Shown here: positions 42,047 through 51,419 of the stretch, one piece after another
Layout of the letters: each line of letters opens with the position of its first letter
Numbering within the stretch: the stretch's first letter is position 1
Source: CATOSK01 sp034423195
GTDB taxonomy: Bacteria > Chloroflexota > Dehalococcoidia > Lucifugimonadales > UBA3495
Direction of reading: 5' to 3'
Assembly: GCA_034423195.1 (NCBI GenBank)
Contig: DAOUIZ010000023.1
Location: 1 to 64,000, forward strand
Length of the DNA: 64,000 nt
Program-made: the position numbers and the translations under genes
Notes under the pieces: generated by a model
Database searches by the model: none
The model's input: only the letters and a program-made list of their open reading frames with translations
What the model was told of the DNA's origin: nothing

Positions 42047-43036
42047 TTAATTATTGGGTATCCACATCACCGACGAAATCTCGCTGAACTCCCGCCACAG
42101 CTTGCTCCACGAGTCTCCCCCGTCATCGCTCCGGTACAGGTATCCGTACCGGCTCCCCGCGAACAGCATCTGCGGATCGAAGGGGTTGGCATTCACCACC
42201 CACATCGCCGTGTTCGGCTCCACCGGCAGCGGCAAGCTCTCCCACGTCTTCCCCGTGTCCTTGGACCGCATTACCGTCCCCGTCCGCCCCGGCGTCGAGT
42301 CCCCCAGGGTCAGGAAAATCGTCTGCGGACTGCCCGGCTGCACCTGTATGCCCCTCGGATAGGTCAGCGGGAAGTTCTCCCGCGCCCCCGCCGCCGTCCA
42401 GCTTCCGCCGCCGTCCGTGCTCGTCCACACGTCGTTGTTCACCACCACCACCACCGTCTTGGGCGGCCCCGGCGCCACCGCCACGTTGTGAACGTCCAGG
42501 TTGGGAATGGCCCCGTTGATGGACTGCCACGTCTCCCCGCCGTCGGTGCTGTGCCGCACGCCGTCCACTTCCAGGCCCACCCAGATCTCGTCATGGTTGT
42601 CTGGATCAATCGCGATCCCCGTCACCCGCGGCGTCCCCACCGCCGGGCACTCCTCCGCCACTTCCGCCGGACGCTTCTCCCATGTCTTCCCCCCGTCCGT
42701 TGACCGGAAAATCGCCGCCGGAATCGGTGTGCCGGTCCCCGCGTACATGATGCTCGGGTCCGACGGGTTGATCGCCACCTGCCACACGCACAACCCGTTC
42801 ATCACCGAGTCCACGAACTCCCAGTTCTGCCCCGCGTCCTCGCTCCGGTACAGCCCTTTCTCCGTTCCTGTGAACACCACGTTTGGATTGCCGGGATGGT
42901 TAACGATGCACCGCACCAGCGCGTCCGAATGCAGCCCGGCGCCGATGCCGACCCGCCCCCATGTCTCCCCGCTGTCCCCGCTTCGGATGATTCCCTGTCC
43001 GACGGTCCCTACCAGGATGCTGATGTTATCCGCCAT
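42047..43036 (-). CDS. Seven-Asp-box (BNR) beta-propeller protein
   Basis: 329 aa with seven evenly spaced Asp-boxes: SGDSGETW, SEDAGQNW, STDGGKTW, STDGGETW, STDGGGSW, SKDTGKTW and SDDGGDSW, predicting a seven-bladed propeller close to sialidase/VPS10 folds. No signal peptide and no sialidase active-site arginine set is seen, so it may be cytoplasmic and non-enzymatic, or a lyase/hydrolase of unknown target. GGAGGG precedes the ATG. Confidence 0.85.
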   Translation of the reverse strand: MADNISILVGTVGQGIIRSGDSGETWGRVGIGAGLHSDALVRCIVNHPGNPNVVFTGTEKGLYRSEDAGQNWEFVDSVMNGLCVWQVAINPSDPSIMYAGTGTPIPAAIFRSTDGGKTWEKRPAEVAEECPAVGTPRVTGIAIDPDNHDEIWVGLEVDGVRHSTDGGETWQSINGAIPNLDVHNVAVAPGPPKTVVVVVNNDVWTSTDGGGSWTAAGARENFPLTYPRGIQVQPGSPQTIFLTLGDSTPGRTGTVMRSKDTGKTWESLPLPVEPNTAMWVVNANPFDPQMLFAGSRYGYLYRSDDGGDSWSKLWREFSEISSVMWIPNN

Positions 43037-43198
43037 TTCTCACACCCTCCGACTTGACGGGGCCGGAAAGTGCCCGCCCCCGCCTGAAATTGGCCCCATT
43101 TTGGCAGACACCCACTCCCAATGGCAACCGCGTCCTTCCAGTGCCGAAGCACGATTGTAAAGTCCGGGATTGGAGTTTCCTTCAACCCATTACCCGTC

Positions 43199-43218
43199 GT
43201 TCCTGCGCAGGCAGGAAC
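43199..43218. repeat. REP/dRS3-like palindrome
   Basis: GTTCCTGC-GCAG-GCAGGAAC preceded by CCCGTC; the same CGT(C/T)ATTCC/GTTCC style unit occurs near 40879-40919. Confidence 0.6.
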
Positions 43219-43377
43219 CCATCAGCCTCCCGACAGCCCCCGTAACCACCGGAGTAACCCCCAAATTAATGACAGTTGCTTGTTTCCAACTCCTCCGTCC
43301 GCCAGCTATCATTGAATCCAAGCGCGAATCCAAGCTGAACTCTCGATCCGCTCTTACCCGTCAGAAAGCACCAAAAA

Positions 43378-43582
43378 GCATCAAAATGCCCCAGGAAAAT
43401 TCTCTCCCACCGTCCTCGCCCGGATGACCCGCTCTTCTGGCCCGCGACAAAGTGTGGCAGAACTGGGAAAAAGCGCGACAAATCACTGACAAAACCGGAT
43501 ATCAACGGTACAAAACACGGCAGCCCGGCCCTTTGCCTCACGCTCAAATGTCGCGACATGTCCTACTTTGTCGCAGTTTCTC
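43378..43582. mobile_element. Inverted-repeat element, copy 2
   Basis: Homologous to 15255-15440. GCGACAAAG at 43444 and GCGACAAA at 43475 are inverted relative to AATGTCGCGACATGTCC and CTTTGTCGC at 43547-43574. Lies 134 nt upstream of the MmgE/PrpD start. No transposase nearby. Confidence 0.5.
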
Positions 43583-43708
43583 AAAAACTCCCCTTCCGGG
43601 CTGGGCCATTGTCCTGCCCGTCCCCCCATGTGATATGTTAGGGCCAATTGCACCGCCCTCCTTGGCCAATCGAATCCCGGGCGAATCGAATTCCGACGGA
43701 GACCGCTA

Positions 43709-45052
43709 ATGAACGCCTCTGAAGCCCTGTCCCGGTTCATCGTTGACACCACCTGCGACCAGCTTCCCGCCGACGTCGTGGCGGCGGCCAAGGTCGCCAT
43801 CCTCGACGGCGTGGCCAACATGGTCGCCGGCTCCACCCAGGAACTCGCCGACATCATCGGCCAGTACACCCGGGAGTTGGGAGGCTCTCCGGCCTGCAGC
43901 GTAATCGGCTGGGGATTCAGCACCAACGCTCCCGCCGCCGCCTTCGCCAACGGCGTCTTCGGTCACTGCCTGGACTACGAGATTCAGGGCTTCCCACCCA
44001 CCCACGGCACCTCCTCATGCCTCCCCTCCGCCCTCGCCCTGGGCGAGATTCGCCGCGCCTCCGGCCAGACCATCATCGAAGCCTACGCCCTCGGTTGGGA
44101 CATTCAGGGCCGGATGCGCGCCGCCTCGGCCCCGGCCTCCAATCCTGCCTTCCACCCGCCCGGCATGGTCGGCCCTCTCGGTGGGGCCGCCGCCAGCGCC
44201 AAGGTTCTCGGATTGGACCCTCCCCAGACACAGATGGCCCTTGGAATTGCCGCCTCCCGCACCGGCGGCCTCACCGCCAACACCGGCACCATGGTCAAGT
44301 CCACCCACCCCGGCAACGCCGCCCGGATGGGTGTTGAAGCCGCCCTCCTCGCCGGAATGGGCTACACCGCCAGCGAAGAGGTCTTCGAGTCCCCGGTCGG
44401 ATACGCCGCCGCCCTCTTCGGCGGCAACGTGGACTGGGACACCCTCACCGGCGGCTTCGGCTCTCCCTGGCGTCTGGTGAATCCCGGCTACGACGTCAAG
44501 CGGTTCCCGGCCCAGGTCTACATGCAGAACCCCATCGAGGCCGTCCTCAACCTACGCAGCGAGCACAACCTGGACGCCTCCATGGTCGACCGCCTGGTCA
44601 TCCACCGCCGCGGGCGCGGCCACTCCGGCCCCATCCCCGCCAGCGGCCTGGACGGCAAGTTCAGCGTCGAGTACTGCGCCGCCGCCGCCCTGCTCGATGG
44701 CCGGGTGGTCATCGACACCTTCACCGACGAGCGCCGCTTCGCTGAAGACATGGAGGAGACCCTCCGCAAGGTCCAGGTCGACCCCAACGCCGACGACAGC
44801 GCCGGTGTCCGGGTCACCGCCTATCTCAAGAATGGCGGCACGGCCACCGCCGAATGTCGCAGCTTCAAGGGCTCCGCCGGCAACCCCATGTCCCGGCAGG
44901 AACGCATGGACAAGGTCTGGGACTGCATCGGCCGCGCCCTCTCCCAGTCCGATGCCCAGCGCGTCATCGACCTGTGCGAGGACCTGGAAAACGTCGAAGA
45001 CATTTCAGAGCTGATGGGCGTTCTCGGTCAGGCATCCCCCGCCCGCGCCTGA
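43709..45052 (+). CDS. MmgE/PrpD family protein
   Basis: 447 aa. NVAdomain-like helical core with DGVANMVAGSTQE, GHCLDYEIQGFPPTHGTSSCL and KSTHPGNAARMGVEAALLA are typical of 2-methylcitrate dehydratase, cis-aconitate decarboxylase and iminodisuccinate epimerase relatives. Substrate unknown; no 2-methylcitrate synthase or lyase is in the window. ATG 43709 follows GGAGA. An alpha/beta hydrolase gene follows by 20 nt in the same direction. Confidence 0.88.
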   Translation: MNASEALSRFIVDTTCDQLPADVVAAAKVAILDGVANMVAGSTQELADIIGQYTRELGGSPACSVIGWGFSTNAPAAAFANGVFGHCLDYEIQGFPPTHGTSSCLPSALALGEIRRASGQTIIEAYALGWDIQGRMRAASAPASNPAFHPPGMVGPLGGAAASAKVLGLDPPQTQMALGIAASRTGGLTANTGTMVKSTHPGNAARMGVEAALLAGMGYTASEEVFESPVGYAAALFGGNVDWDTLTGGFGSPWRLVNPGYDVKRFPAQVYMQNPIEAVLNLRSEHNLDASMVDRLVIHRRGRGHSGPIPASGLDGKFSVEYCAAAALLDGRVVIDTFTDERRFAEDMEETLRKVQVDPNADDSAGVRVTAYLKNGGTATAECRSFKGSAGNPMSRQERMDKVWDCIGRALSQSDAQRVIDLCEDLENVEDISELMGVLGQASPARA

Positions 45053-45072
45053 TTCTCTCCCGGCGACCAGGG

Positions 45073-45933
45073 ATGCAGCCCGCCAGCCGATTCGTATCCG
45101 CCAACGGCCTGAGCCACCATTACCTGGACTGGGGCAATTCGTCTGCCCCGCCTCTGCTGATGCTCCACGGGACGGGCCACTGCGCCCAGGTCTGGAGCTA
45201 CGCCGCCCGTGCCCTGCGGGAAAGGTTCCATGTCATGGCCTTCGACCAGCGCGGCCACGGGGACACAGAGGTCCCGGCCGGCGGCTTCACCTTCGAGGCC
45301 CTGGCCCGCGACCTCTTGGAAATCATCCGCGAACTGGCCCTTGGGCCCGTCGACATCGTCGGCCACTCCTCCGGCGGCCTTGCCACCCTGGTCGCCGATT
45401 CATGGCAGCCCGGGACCATCAGGCGGGCGGTGCTGGCCGAAGTCGTGATCCAGCGCACCGAGGGCTCATCCGGCCCCGACTTGGCCGAGGTGGCCGCCCG
45501 GACTCGTCGCAAGGAAGCCATCTGGGAGTCCCGTCGGGCCCTCTACGACGGATACCGGAATCGCAACGCCTACCGTCCGTGGCATGAGGATGTGTTCCGG
45601 GACTTCATCAACGGCATCGCCCGGGAAATGCCGGACGGCAAATTGGCTCTGAAGTGCCCGCCGGAAGCGGAAGCCCGGTTCTACGAAGACCGGGCTTCCC
45701 TGGATATGCTCGCTCACCTGGGCGGTTGCGGGGCCGAGTACCTATTGCTGCTCGGCAGCTACTCTGGCCCGCAGGCTCAGACCCCGGAGTCTCCTGGCGT
45801 GATGCGCTTCAGGCAGTTGCTCCCGTCAGCCCTGGTCAAACCCATGGGCGTGGGCACCCATTTCCTGCCAATGGAGCACCCCGATTTGGTGCTCCATGAA
45901 ATCGCCGCCTTTCTCGGACGGGACCCGGGCTAA
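45073..45933 (+). CDS. Alpha/beta hydrolase
   Basis: 286 aa. Oxyanion HGTG at 32-35, DQRGHGDTE, nucleophile S99 in VGHSSGG and a late histidine in GVGTHFLPMEHPDLV complete a hydrolase triad. Resembles meta-cleavage or lactone/ester hydrolases. Downstream of MmgE/PrpD, so likely the same unit; its end overlaps the convergent CMD-like gene by 4 nt. Confidence 0.88.
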   Translation: MQPASRFVSANGLSHHYLDWGNSSAPPLLMLHGTGHCAQVWSYAARALRERFHVMAFDQRGHGDTEVPAGGFTFEALARDLLEIIRELALGPVDIVGHSSGGLATLVADSWQPGTIRRAVLAEVVIQRTEGSSGPDLAEVAARTRRKEAIWESRRALYDGYRNRNAYRPWHEDVFRDFINGIAREMPDGKLALKCPPEAEARFYEDRASLDMLAHLGGCGAEYLLLLGSYSGPQAQTPESPGVMRFRQLLPSALVKPMGVGTHFLPMEHPDLVLHEIAAFLGRDPG

Positions 45934-46484
45934 ATGGGCAGCTTCGGCTCGTCCCCGTCCGGAGTGTCAATCTGGAAGGCGTTGGCGTTGAACGCCAGCG
46001 TGGTGTAGTACCCCATCAGCGTGGTCAGTTCCGTCACTCCCAGCGGCCCCAGCAGGTCCACCGCCGCCTGCCAGGTCGAGTCCTCCACCCGGTGGTTCTG
46101 GAAGACCTCGGTCACGTAGTCCACCACCACCTGCTCGTCCGGCTGCAGTTGCGGCAGCGGCTTCCCGTCCCGCAAAGCCTCGACGAACTCGGCGCTGATT
46201 CCTTGCTCCCGCGACCGGGCGGAGTGCGCGTGCCAGATATACTGGCAGTCCATCGTCCGCGCCGTCAGGATCATGGTCAGCTCCTGCAGCTTCTTCGGCA
46301 GCGACGACTCATCCCGCAGGTAATTGACCAGTGCATTGGCCCGCTTCCGCATTTCCGGGCTGTGAATCATCACCGAGCCCGGGCCGCCTGTGACCGTCCC
46401 TCCCGTGGCGGCGGTCTCGTGATCGAAGGCTTCCCGCAGGTTCTCGGGCACCTGGTCTCTCGTAACGGTAGGTGTACGCGGCAT
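45930..46484 (-). CDS. Carboxymuconolactone decarboxylase-like protein, second copy
   Basis: 184 aa. LQELTMILTARTMDCQYIW then HAHSARSREQGIS is the CMD core with one cysteine and the conserved histidine, without a CxxC. Paralogue of the 1832-2389 gene. AGGAGG before ATG 46484. Probably acts in ring-cleavage style catabolism, but the substrate is not known. Confidence 0.82.
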   Translation of the reverse strand: MPRTPTVTRDQVPENLREAFDHETAATGGTVTGGPGSVMIHSPEMRKRANALVNYLRDESSLPKKLQELTMILTARTMDCQYIWHAHSARSREQGISAEFVEALRDGKPLPQLQPDEQVVVDYVTEVFQNHRVEDSTWQAAVDLLGPLGVTELTTLMGYYTTLAFNANAFQIDTPDGDEPKLPI

Positions 46485-46706
46485 GTGACTCCTCCTGAAA
46501 TGGCTGGATTGGGAACTTGCCTCCGCCCTGGCGGCGAAGGCGACGGCCCTCGGAACAAGACAGCCCCGTCCCGGCAGCATCATAGCCCGCTCCAATTGGG
46601 GAGACAAGGCATGGTGGCCGTATCCTGTGGCAGTATCAATGTCTCACGTTCCATACTAGAATACCCTACCAGCAATTCCAGCCTCCCCAGCGCCTTGGAG
46701 AAAATA

Positions 46707-47660
46707 ATGGCAACCGTGAATACTGTCACCGGATCCGTTGATACCGCCGACTTCGGGTTCACCCTCAGCCACGAGCACGTCGGCACCAACGCCGCCGGCC
46801 TTCGCCACACCTACCCCCAGTTCATCGACCGCGAGGGCATCAGGGAACAGTCCATCGCCGCCATGAAGGCCGTGTACGAAGACGGCGTCCGCACCATCAT
46901 CGACGTCAGCACCTTCGACCTCGGACGGGATGTCAACCTTATCCGCGAGGTAGCCGAAGGCAGCGGGATGCAGATCGTCGTCGCGACGGGCAATCATCTG
47001 GCCGTCCCCCGTCCCTTCGGTGATGTCTCCCCGGATGCCATCGCGCCCCTGTACATCAGGGAAATCGAGGAAGGTATCGAGGAGACCGGCATCAAGGCCG
47101 GGATCATCAAGGTCGCCAGCGACCGGGGCGGCATCACCCCCCAGCAGGAAATTGTCCTCCGAGCCGCCGCCCGCACCCAGCAGGCCACCGGCGTCCCCAT
47201 ATCCACCCACACCTGGTCCCCGGAACGCATCGGGGATGCCCAGGTCGCCATCCTGGAAGAAGAGGGCGTCAACCTGGACCGGGTGTACATCGGTCACAGC
47301 AACGACGACACCAACCTGGAATATCTCCTCGGCCTTCTCAACAAGGGAGTATGGCTGGGACTCGACCGGTATCCGGGCGGTCTTGTCTCAGGAACGCCCA
47401 ACTGGGAGCAGCGCACCGAGGTCGCCTGGAAGCTCATGGAAGCCGGGTTCACCCACCGGATCATGCTCTCCCACGATTATTCCGTGCCCAAGGCCCGCTA
47501 CGGAGCGGAAGTCCAGGAGGCCCGCCGGCGGGCCAACCCCGACGGCTATAACTTTATCCCCCGGCACGTTCTTCCCCGCTTGAAGGAACTCGGGGCCACC
47601 GACGCCGACATCCGGCAGATGACCGTGGAGAACCCCCGTCGTTTCTTCGAAGGCGAATGA
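46707..47660 (+). CDS. Phosphotriesterase-family metal-dependent hydrolase (lactonase-like)
   Basis: 317 aa. The binuclear metal set is complete: H22 and H24 in FTLSHEHVG, carbamylated-type K135 in AGIIKVASD, H168 in STHTW, H197 in YIGHSND and D257 in LSHDYS. This layout is typical of phosphotriesterase-like lactonases. ATG 46707 with GGAG upstream; longer in-frame starts run antisense through the CMD-like gene. Confidence 0.93.
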   Translation: MATVNTVTGSVDTADFGFTLSHEHVGTNAAGLRHTYPQFIDREGIREQSIAAMKAVYEDGVRTIIDVSTFDLGRDVNLIREVAEGSGMQIVVATGNHLAVPRPFGDVSPDAIAPLYIREIEEGIEETGIKAGIIKVASDRGGITPQQEIVLRAAARTQQATGVPISTHTWSPERIGDAQVAILEEEGVNLDRVYIGHSNDDTNLEYLLGLLNKGVWLGLDRYPGGLVSGTPNWEQRTEVAWKLMEAGFTHRIMLSHDYSVPKARYGAEVQEARRRANPDGYNFIPRHVLPRLKELGATDADIRQMTVENPRRFFEGE

Positions 47661-47678
47661 CCCGCTCAGTCCCCACCC

Positions 47679-47712
47679 ACAAGTTGCCTTGAAAGCGCGA
47701 GAGAAAGCGGCG
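47679..47712 (+). repeat. Dispersed motif pair ACAAGTTGCC/GAAAGCGGCG
   Basis: ACAAGTTGCCTTGA (47679-47692) and GAAAGCGGCG (47703-47712), just 16 nt before the MFS start. Same pair as in the 66-bp repeats (minus strand, 553-741) and at 41079-41112; the second half also occurs at 35924-35938. Confidence 0.6.
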
Positions 47713-47728
47713 CGTTGAGCGATTTAGA

Positions 47729-49213
47729 ATGGCCCCCCGCTATAAATGGTACGCCTTCGCCGCTATGGCGGTTGGCACCTTCGCCTCCGTCGTCGACCAC
47801 GGCAGCGTGACCGTCGCGTTGCCGTCCATCGCCGCCCACTTCCAGTCCGACATCCCCACCGTCCAATGGCTGATCATCGGATTCGCCATGACCATCATCG
47901 CCCTGCTCCTCCCTATGGGACGGCTGGCCGACCTGGTCGGGTCGAAGAAAGTCTACGTGGCCGGATCGCTGGTTCTGGTCGCGGGCTCTATCTCCGCCGG
48001 GTTGTCCTCCGACCTGATGGTGCTGATCCTCTCGCGCATTGTCCAGGGGACCGGCGCGGCCATGACTCAAGGGACCGGAATGGCCATCGTGATTGCGGCC
48101 TTTCCGCCGTCCGAGCGGGGGAAGGCCATTGGGCTGATCATGACCATGGTGGGAACCGGGGCCATTGCCGGACCGGCCACCGGCGGGTTTCTGGTGGACG
48201 CCCTGGGCTGGCGGGCGGTGTTCTTCGGGACCGTTCCCCTGGTGCTAATCAGCGTTGCGATGGCCCTCGCCGTGGTCCGCGACAACCCGCGGATGACCGG
48301 TTCCCTCAGGACCCGTTCTGGCCGCTTCGACTGGTTTGGTGCAGTAATATCGTCTGCCGCCCTGCTGGCTTTGCTGCTTGGCATAACCCACGCCCACAAG
48401 ACCGGCTGGACTTCGTGGCCCATCCTGGCGGCCGGGGCAGCCTTCCTGGTCCTGTCCGGCCTCTTCATCTGGTGGGAGCTGAAATATCCATATCCAATGC
48501 TCCAGTTGCGTCTGTTCCGCCGGCGCAACTTCTCCCAGGGCGTGACCTCCAACTTCCTCATGTTTCTTGGGAGTTCGGCGGTCCTGTTTATGACGCCCTT
48601 CTACCTTCAAAGCGTTCTCGGCTACCGCCCGTCGCTGGCTGGACTGGTGGTGGTCCCCGGGGCCTGCTGCATGGCCCTGATCGGACCGTTGAGTGGCCAC
48701 CTCTCCGACCGGTTCGGATGGCGCAAGTTCACCGTGGGCGGGACCGTGCTTTCCATCACCGGGGTGTCCATCCTGTCCAACCTGTCCGAAAATTCCAGCC
48801 TGTTCCTGGTGGTCCCGGCCCTCATGCTCCAGAGCAGCGGCATGGGGATGTTCTACAGCCCCAACACCAGCTCCATTCTCAGCGCGGTCCGGCGGAATAA
48901 TCACGGAGTCGTCTCCGGGTTCCTGAACCTCATCCGCAACGCCGGCAACGTTGTCAGCGTTGCGATTGCCACCGCCATCGTGGCGTCCACCATGGGAGCC
49001 ATGGGCTACGAGCCCAGCCTGGATGCCGTCCGCACTGCCGCGGGGTCCGGCGTCGAATCCGCCTTCACCCTGGGCCTCAAGTACGCCTACCTGGCCATGG
49101 TTGCCTTTCTGGTCTGCTCCGTCCTGGTCTCCACACTCCGCTTGCGGCCGGGGATCGACGCGCCTTCCGCCCAACGGCCGCCCGTGGAACAGGAAGCGCG
49201 GACGGAGGGTTGA
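47729..49213 (+). CDS. MFS transporter, DHA2/EmrB-QacA type
   Basis: 494 aa with about 14 membrane helices. VVDHGSVTVALPSIAAHF (DHA2 motif), PMGRLADLVGSKKVYVAG (motif A) and RIVQGTGAAMTQGTGMAIV (motif C region) are present. Likely a proton-driven drug or metabolite exporter. The initiation codon directly follows the repeated motif; no good Shine-Dalgarno is seen, so a leaderless or short-leader message is possible. Confidence 0.9.
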   Translation: MAPRYKWYAFAAMAVGTFASVVDHGSVTVALPSIAAHFQSDIPTVQWLIIGFAMTIIALLLPMGRLADLVGSKKVYVAGSLVLVAGSISAGLSSDLMVLILSRIVQGTGAAMTQGTGMAIVIAAFPPSERGKAIGLIMTMVGTGAIAGPATGGFLVDALGWRAVFFGTVPLVLISVAMALAVVRDNPRMTGSLRTRSGRFDWFGAVISSAALLALLLGITHAHKTGWTSWPILAAGAAFLVLSGLFIWWELKYPYPMLQLRLFRRRNFSQGVTSNFLMFLGSSAVLFMTPFYLQSVLGYRPSLAGLVVVPGACCMALIGPLSGHLSDRFGWRKFTVGGTVLSITGVSILSNLSENSSLFLVVPALMLQSSGMGMFYSPNTSSILSAVRRNNHGVVSGFLNLIRNAGNVVSVAIATAIVASTMGAMGYEPSLDAVRTAAGSGVESAFTLGLKYAYLAMVAFLVCSVLVSTLRLRPGIDAPSAQRPPVEQEARTEG

Positions 49214-49328
49214 TCGGCGCCGATTCAACGCTGCTTTATGGACAACCGGCTCTCTTCGTGCCAACATTGGGCTGGACCAACCACCTTGGCGGGACCGCAA
49301 TTGCCGAGACATCTCCAGGGAGGGACCA

Positions 49329-51341
49329 ATGGCGATAGTTTCGTTGGAAATAAGCAGCCGGCAACCCCTGGCCCAGGGCGAATCCTTTGGAGAAGTGGGC
49401 GCATACGTCCAGATTGACGGCACCGCCCATTTCGCCGTGGACCCTCTCGACCCGGCCAACGGCCTCATCACCGACCTCAAGCTGGCGGCCCGGGACGGGG
49501 CGGGACTCGTCCGGTTCTCCTCTGACTTCCGCATTCTCCAGCCGGAGGAGCCTTCCCGCGGCAACCATCGGGTCTTCTTCGACGTTCTCAACCGGGGACG
49601 CGGCACGGTGCTGCGCAACTTCAACGATGCTCCCGACCTCGCTGCGGACCAACCGCTGGATGTGGGAAACGGGTTCCTGATGAGACAGGGCTACACCGTC
49701 GTCTGGTGCGGCTGGCAGCACGACGCACCCGATGCTCCCGGGATTATGCGGCTCAACGCGCCTGGGGCGTTGGAATCTGACGGTTCGCCGGTCTCAGGAA
49801 AGCTCGTGGTCACCTTCCAGCCCAACGAACTGGTTCACGAACAGTTCCTTTCCGACCGGAACCACCGGCCCTACCTCGCCGCCGACCTCAATGACCCCGA
49901 CGCCTGCCTCACCGTCCAGGACCACGAGGACGCTATCGAGACGGTCATCCCCAGGGAAAAATGGTCCTTCGCCCGGATGGCGGACGGCCATGTAACGCCG
50001 GATCCCGCCTACGTCTGCATGGCCGACGGATTCGAGGCCGGCAAGGTCTACCAGGTCATCTACCGCACCGTCGGAGCCCCCATCGTCGGGTTGGGATTGG
50101 CCGCTACCCGGGACCTCGCTTCCTTCCTGAGGCATGGTTCCGCGGCGGATGGCAACCCCTGCGCCGGTGACATCCAGCAGGTATACACCTTCGGGTCTTC
50201 CCAGAGCGGGCGCTTCCTCCGCGACCTGCTCCACCTCGGGATGAACATAGACGAGTCCGGCCGCAACGTTTTCGACGGCCTTATACCTCACGTCGCCGGC
50301 GGCAAGAAAGGCGAGTTCAACCAGCGGTTCGCCCAGCCTTCCAGCCAGGCCAGCCGCAGCCCCAACAACATGTTCCCCTTCAGCGACATCTCGCAGACCG
50401 ACCCCGAAACCGGGATCACTGACGGTGTTCTGGCCCGGCTTGACACTGCCGGGCGAGTGCCCAAAGTTATGTACACCTACACCTCCTCCGAATACTGGGG
50501 AGGCGGCGGTTCCCTGGTCCACATCGACGTCACCGGCAAGGAGGACCTGGAAATCCCCGTGAATGTCCGGGTGTACGTCTTCGGAAGTTCCCAGCACCCC
50601 CTGGGAACGCCCAATCTGCGGGACTTCGACCCCGCCAACGGCAACCGGGGGCAGCAGCCCTTCAACTGCACCGACTACCGGCCGCTGCTGCGGGCCGCCT
50701 TGGTGAACTTGGACCGCTGGGTAACCTCCGGAGCGGCGCCTCCAGCCAGCAGTTACCCCCGGCTGGGCGACGCCACTGCGGTCGGCCCCGGCGAGGTTGC
50801 TTCCACCTTCGCCCGCATCCCCGGCGTCAACTTTCCCAACCCTCTGCGGCGTTTCCGCCGGCTGGACTTTGGGTTTGATAATGGCGTAGCCACCCGGGTT
50901 CCGGCGGAGTTTGGCGCCCCCTATCCCAACCTTGTTAGCGCCGTCGACGCCGACGGAAATGAAGTGACCGGGATCCGGATGCCCACCACCCGGGTTCCCC
51001 TAGCCACCCACACCGGCTGGAACCTCCGCCACTCCGCCATTGGAGGAGAAGGCCAGATTCTTTCATCCGGCGGGGCCACCGGCGGCACCCTCGTCGGGTC
51101 TTCCATCCCCTTCCCCGCCACCCGGGCCCAGCGGGAAGCATCCGGAGACCCGCGCTTGTCCATAGAAGAACGCTACTCGTCCCGGGAAGACTACGTCACC
51201 CGCGTCGGCGCGGTGACCCGTGAAATGGTGGCCCAGGGTTACATCCTCGAAGAAGACATCGGCCGGATAGACGAGTACGCCTCGGCCCACTACGACGAAC
51301 TGGCCGCCCGCACCCTCGAACCTCAGGCTGCGGACAACTGA
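49329..51341 (+). CDS. Large alpha/beta hydrolase-domain protein (Abhydrolase_10 type)
   Basis: 670 aa. Two-part protein: an N-terminal beta-rich domain (FGEVGAYVQIDGTAHFAVDP; NRGRGTVLRNFN; QGYTVVWCGWQHD) and an alpha/beta hydrolase region with TFGSSQSGRFLRDL, where S293 is the likely nucleophile. Family members are uncharacterised secreted or cytosolic esterases; no signal peptide is visible here. ATG 49329 follows GGGAGGG. The TPP enzyme gene follows 78 nt later. Confidence 0.85.
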   Translation: MAIVSLEISSRQPLAQGESFGEVGAYVQIDGTAHFAVDPLDPANGLITDLKLAARDGAGLVRFSSDFRILQPEEPSRGNHRVFFDVLNRGRGTVLRNFNDAPDLAADQPLDVGNGFLMRQGYTVVWCGWQHDAPDAPGIMRLNAPGALESDGSPVSGKLVVTFQPNELVHEQFLSDRNHRPYLAADLNDPDACLTVQDHEDAIETVIPREKWSFARMADGHVTPDPAYVCMADGFEAGKVYQVIYRTVGAPIVGLGLAATRDLASFLRHGSAADGNPCAGDIQQVYTFGSSQSGRFLRDLLHLGMNIDESGRNVFDGLIPHVAGGKKGEFNQRFAQPSSQASRSPNNMFPFSDISQTDPETGITDGVLARLDTAGRVPKVMYTYTSSEYWGGGGSLVHIDVTGKEDLEIPVNVRVYVFGSSQHPLGTPNLRDFDPANGNRGQQPFNCTDYRPLLRAALVNLDRWVTSGAAPPASSYPRLGDATAVGPGEVASTFARIPGVNFPNPLRRFRRLDFGFDNGVATRVPAEFGAPYPNLVSAVDADGNEVTGIRMPTTRVPLATHTGWNLRHSAIGGEGQILSSGGATGGTLVGSSIPFPATRAQREASGDPRLSIEERYSSREDYVTRVGAVTREMVAQGYILEEDIGRIDEYASAHYDELAARTLEPQAADN

Positions 51342-51419
51342 ACCCGCCGCCCTGGTTAGCAGGGGACTGCGGTTCTTTGGAACAATCTCAGACAACCCAA
51401 TCTGGAAACAGGGGAAACT

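Larger units (their letters stand above)
43037..43708. other. Large intergenic region with repeat elements
   Basis: 672 bp. Contains a palindrome GTTCCTGC/GCAGGAAC (43199-43218) like REP/dRS3 units, then inverted-repeat element copy 2 (43378-43582). Short open frames across it have no ribosome sites or recognisable families, and I treat them as non-coding. Confidence 0.6.

Noticed and set aside
43266..43709. Short open frames over element copy 2 on both strands
   Set aside because: No ribosome sites, no family, and the matching copy 1 does not keep the same frame.
46092..46706. Long N-terminal extension of the phosphotriesterase-like gene
   Set aside because: It lies antisense to the CMD-like gene and lacks hydrolase features; ATG 46707 yields the typical family start.
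48951..49328. N-terminal extension of the alpha/beta hydrolase frame back to 48951
   Set aside because: It runs out of frame through the MFS gene, has no ribosome site, and the GGGAGGG before ATG 49329 gives a clean start.
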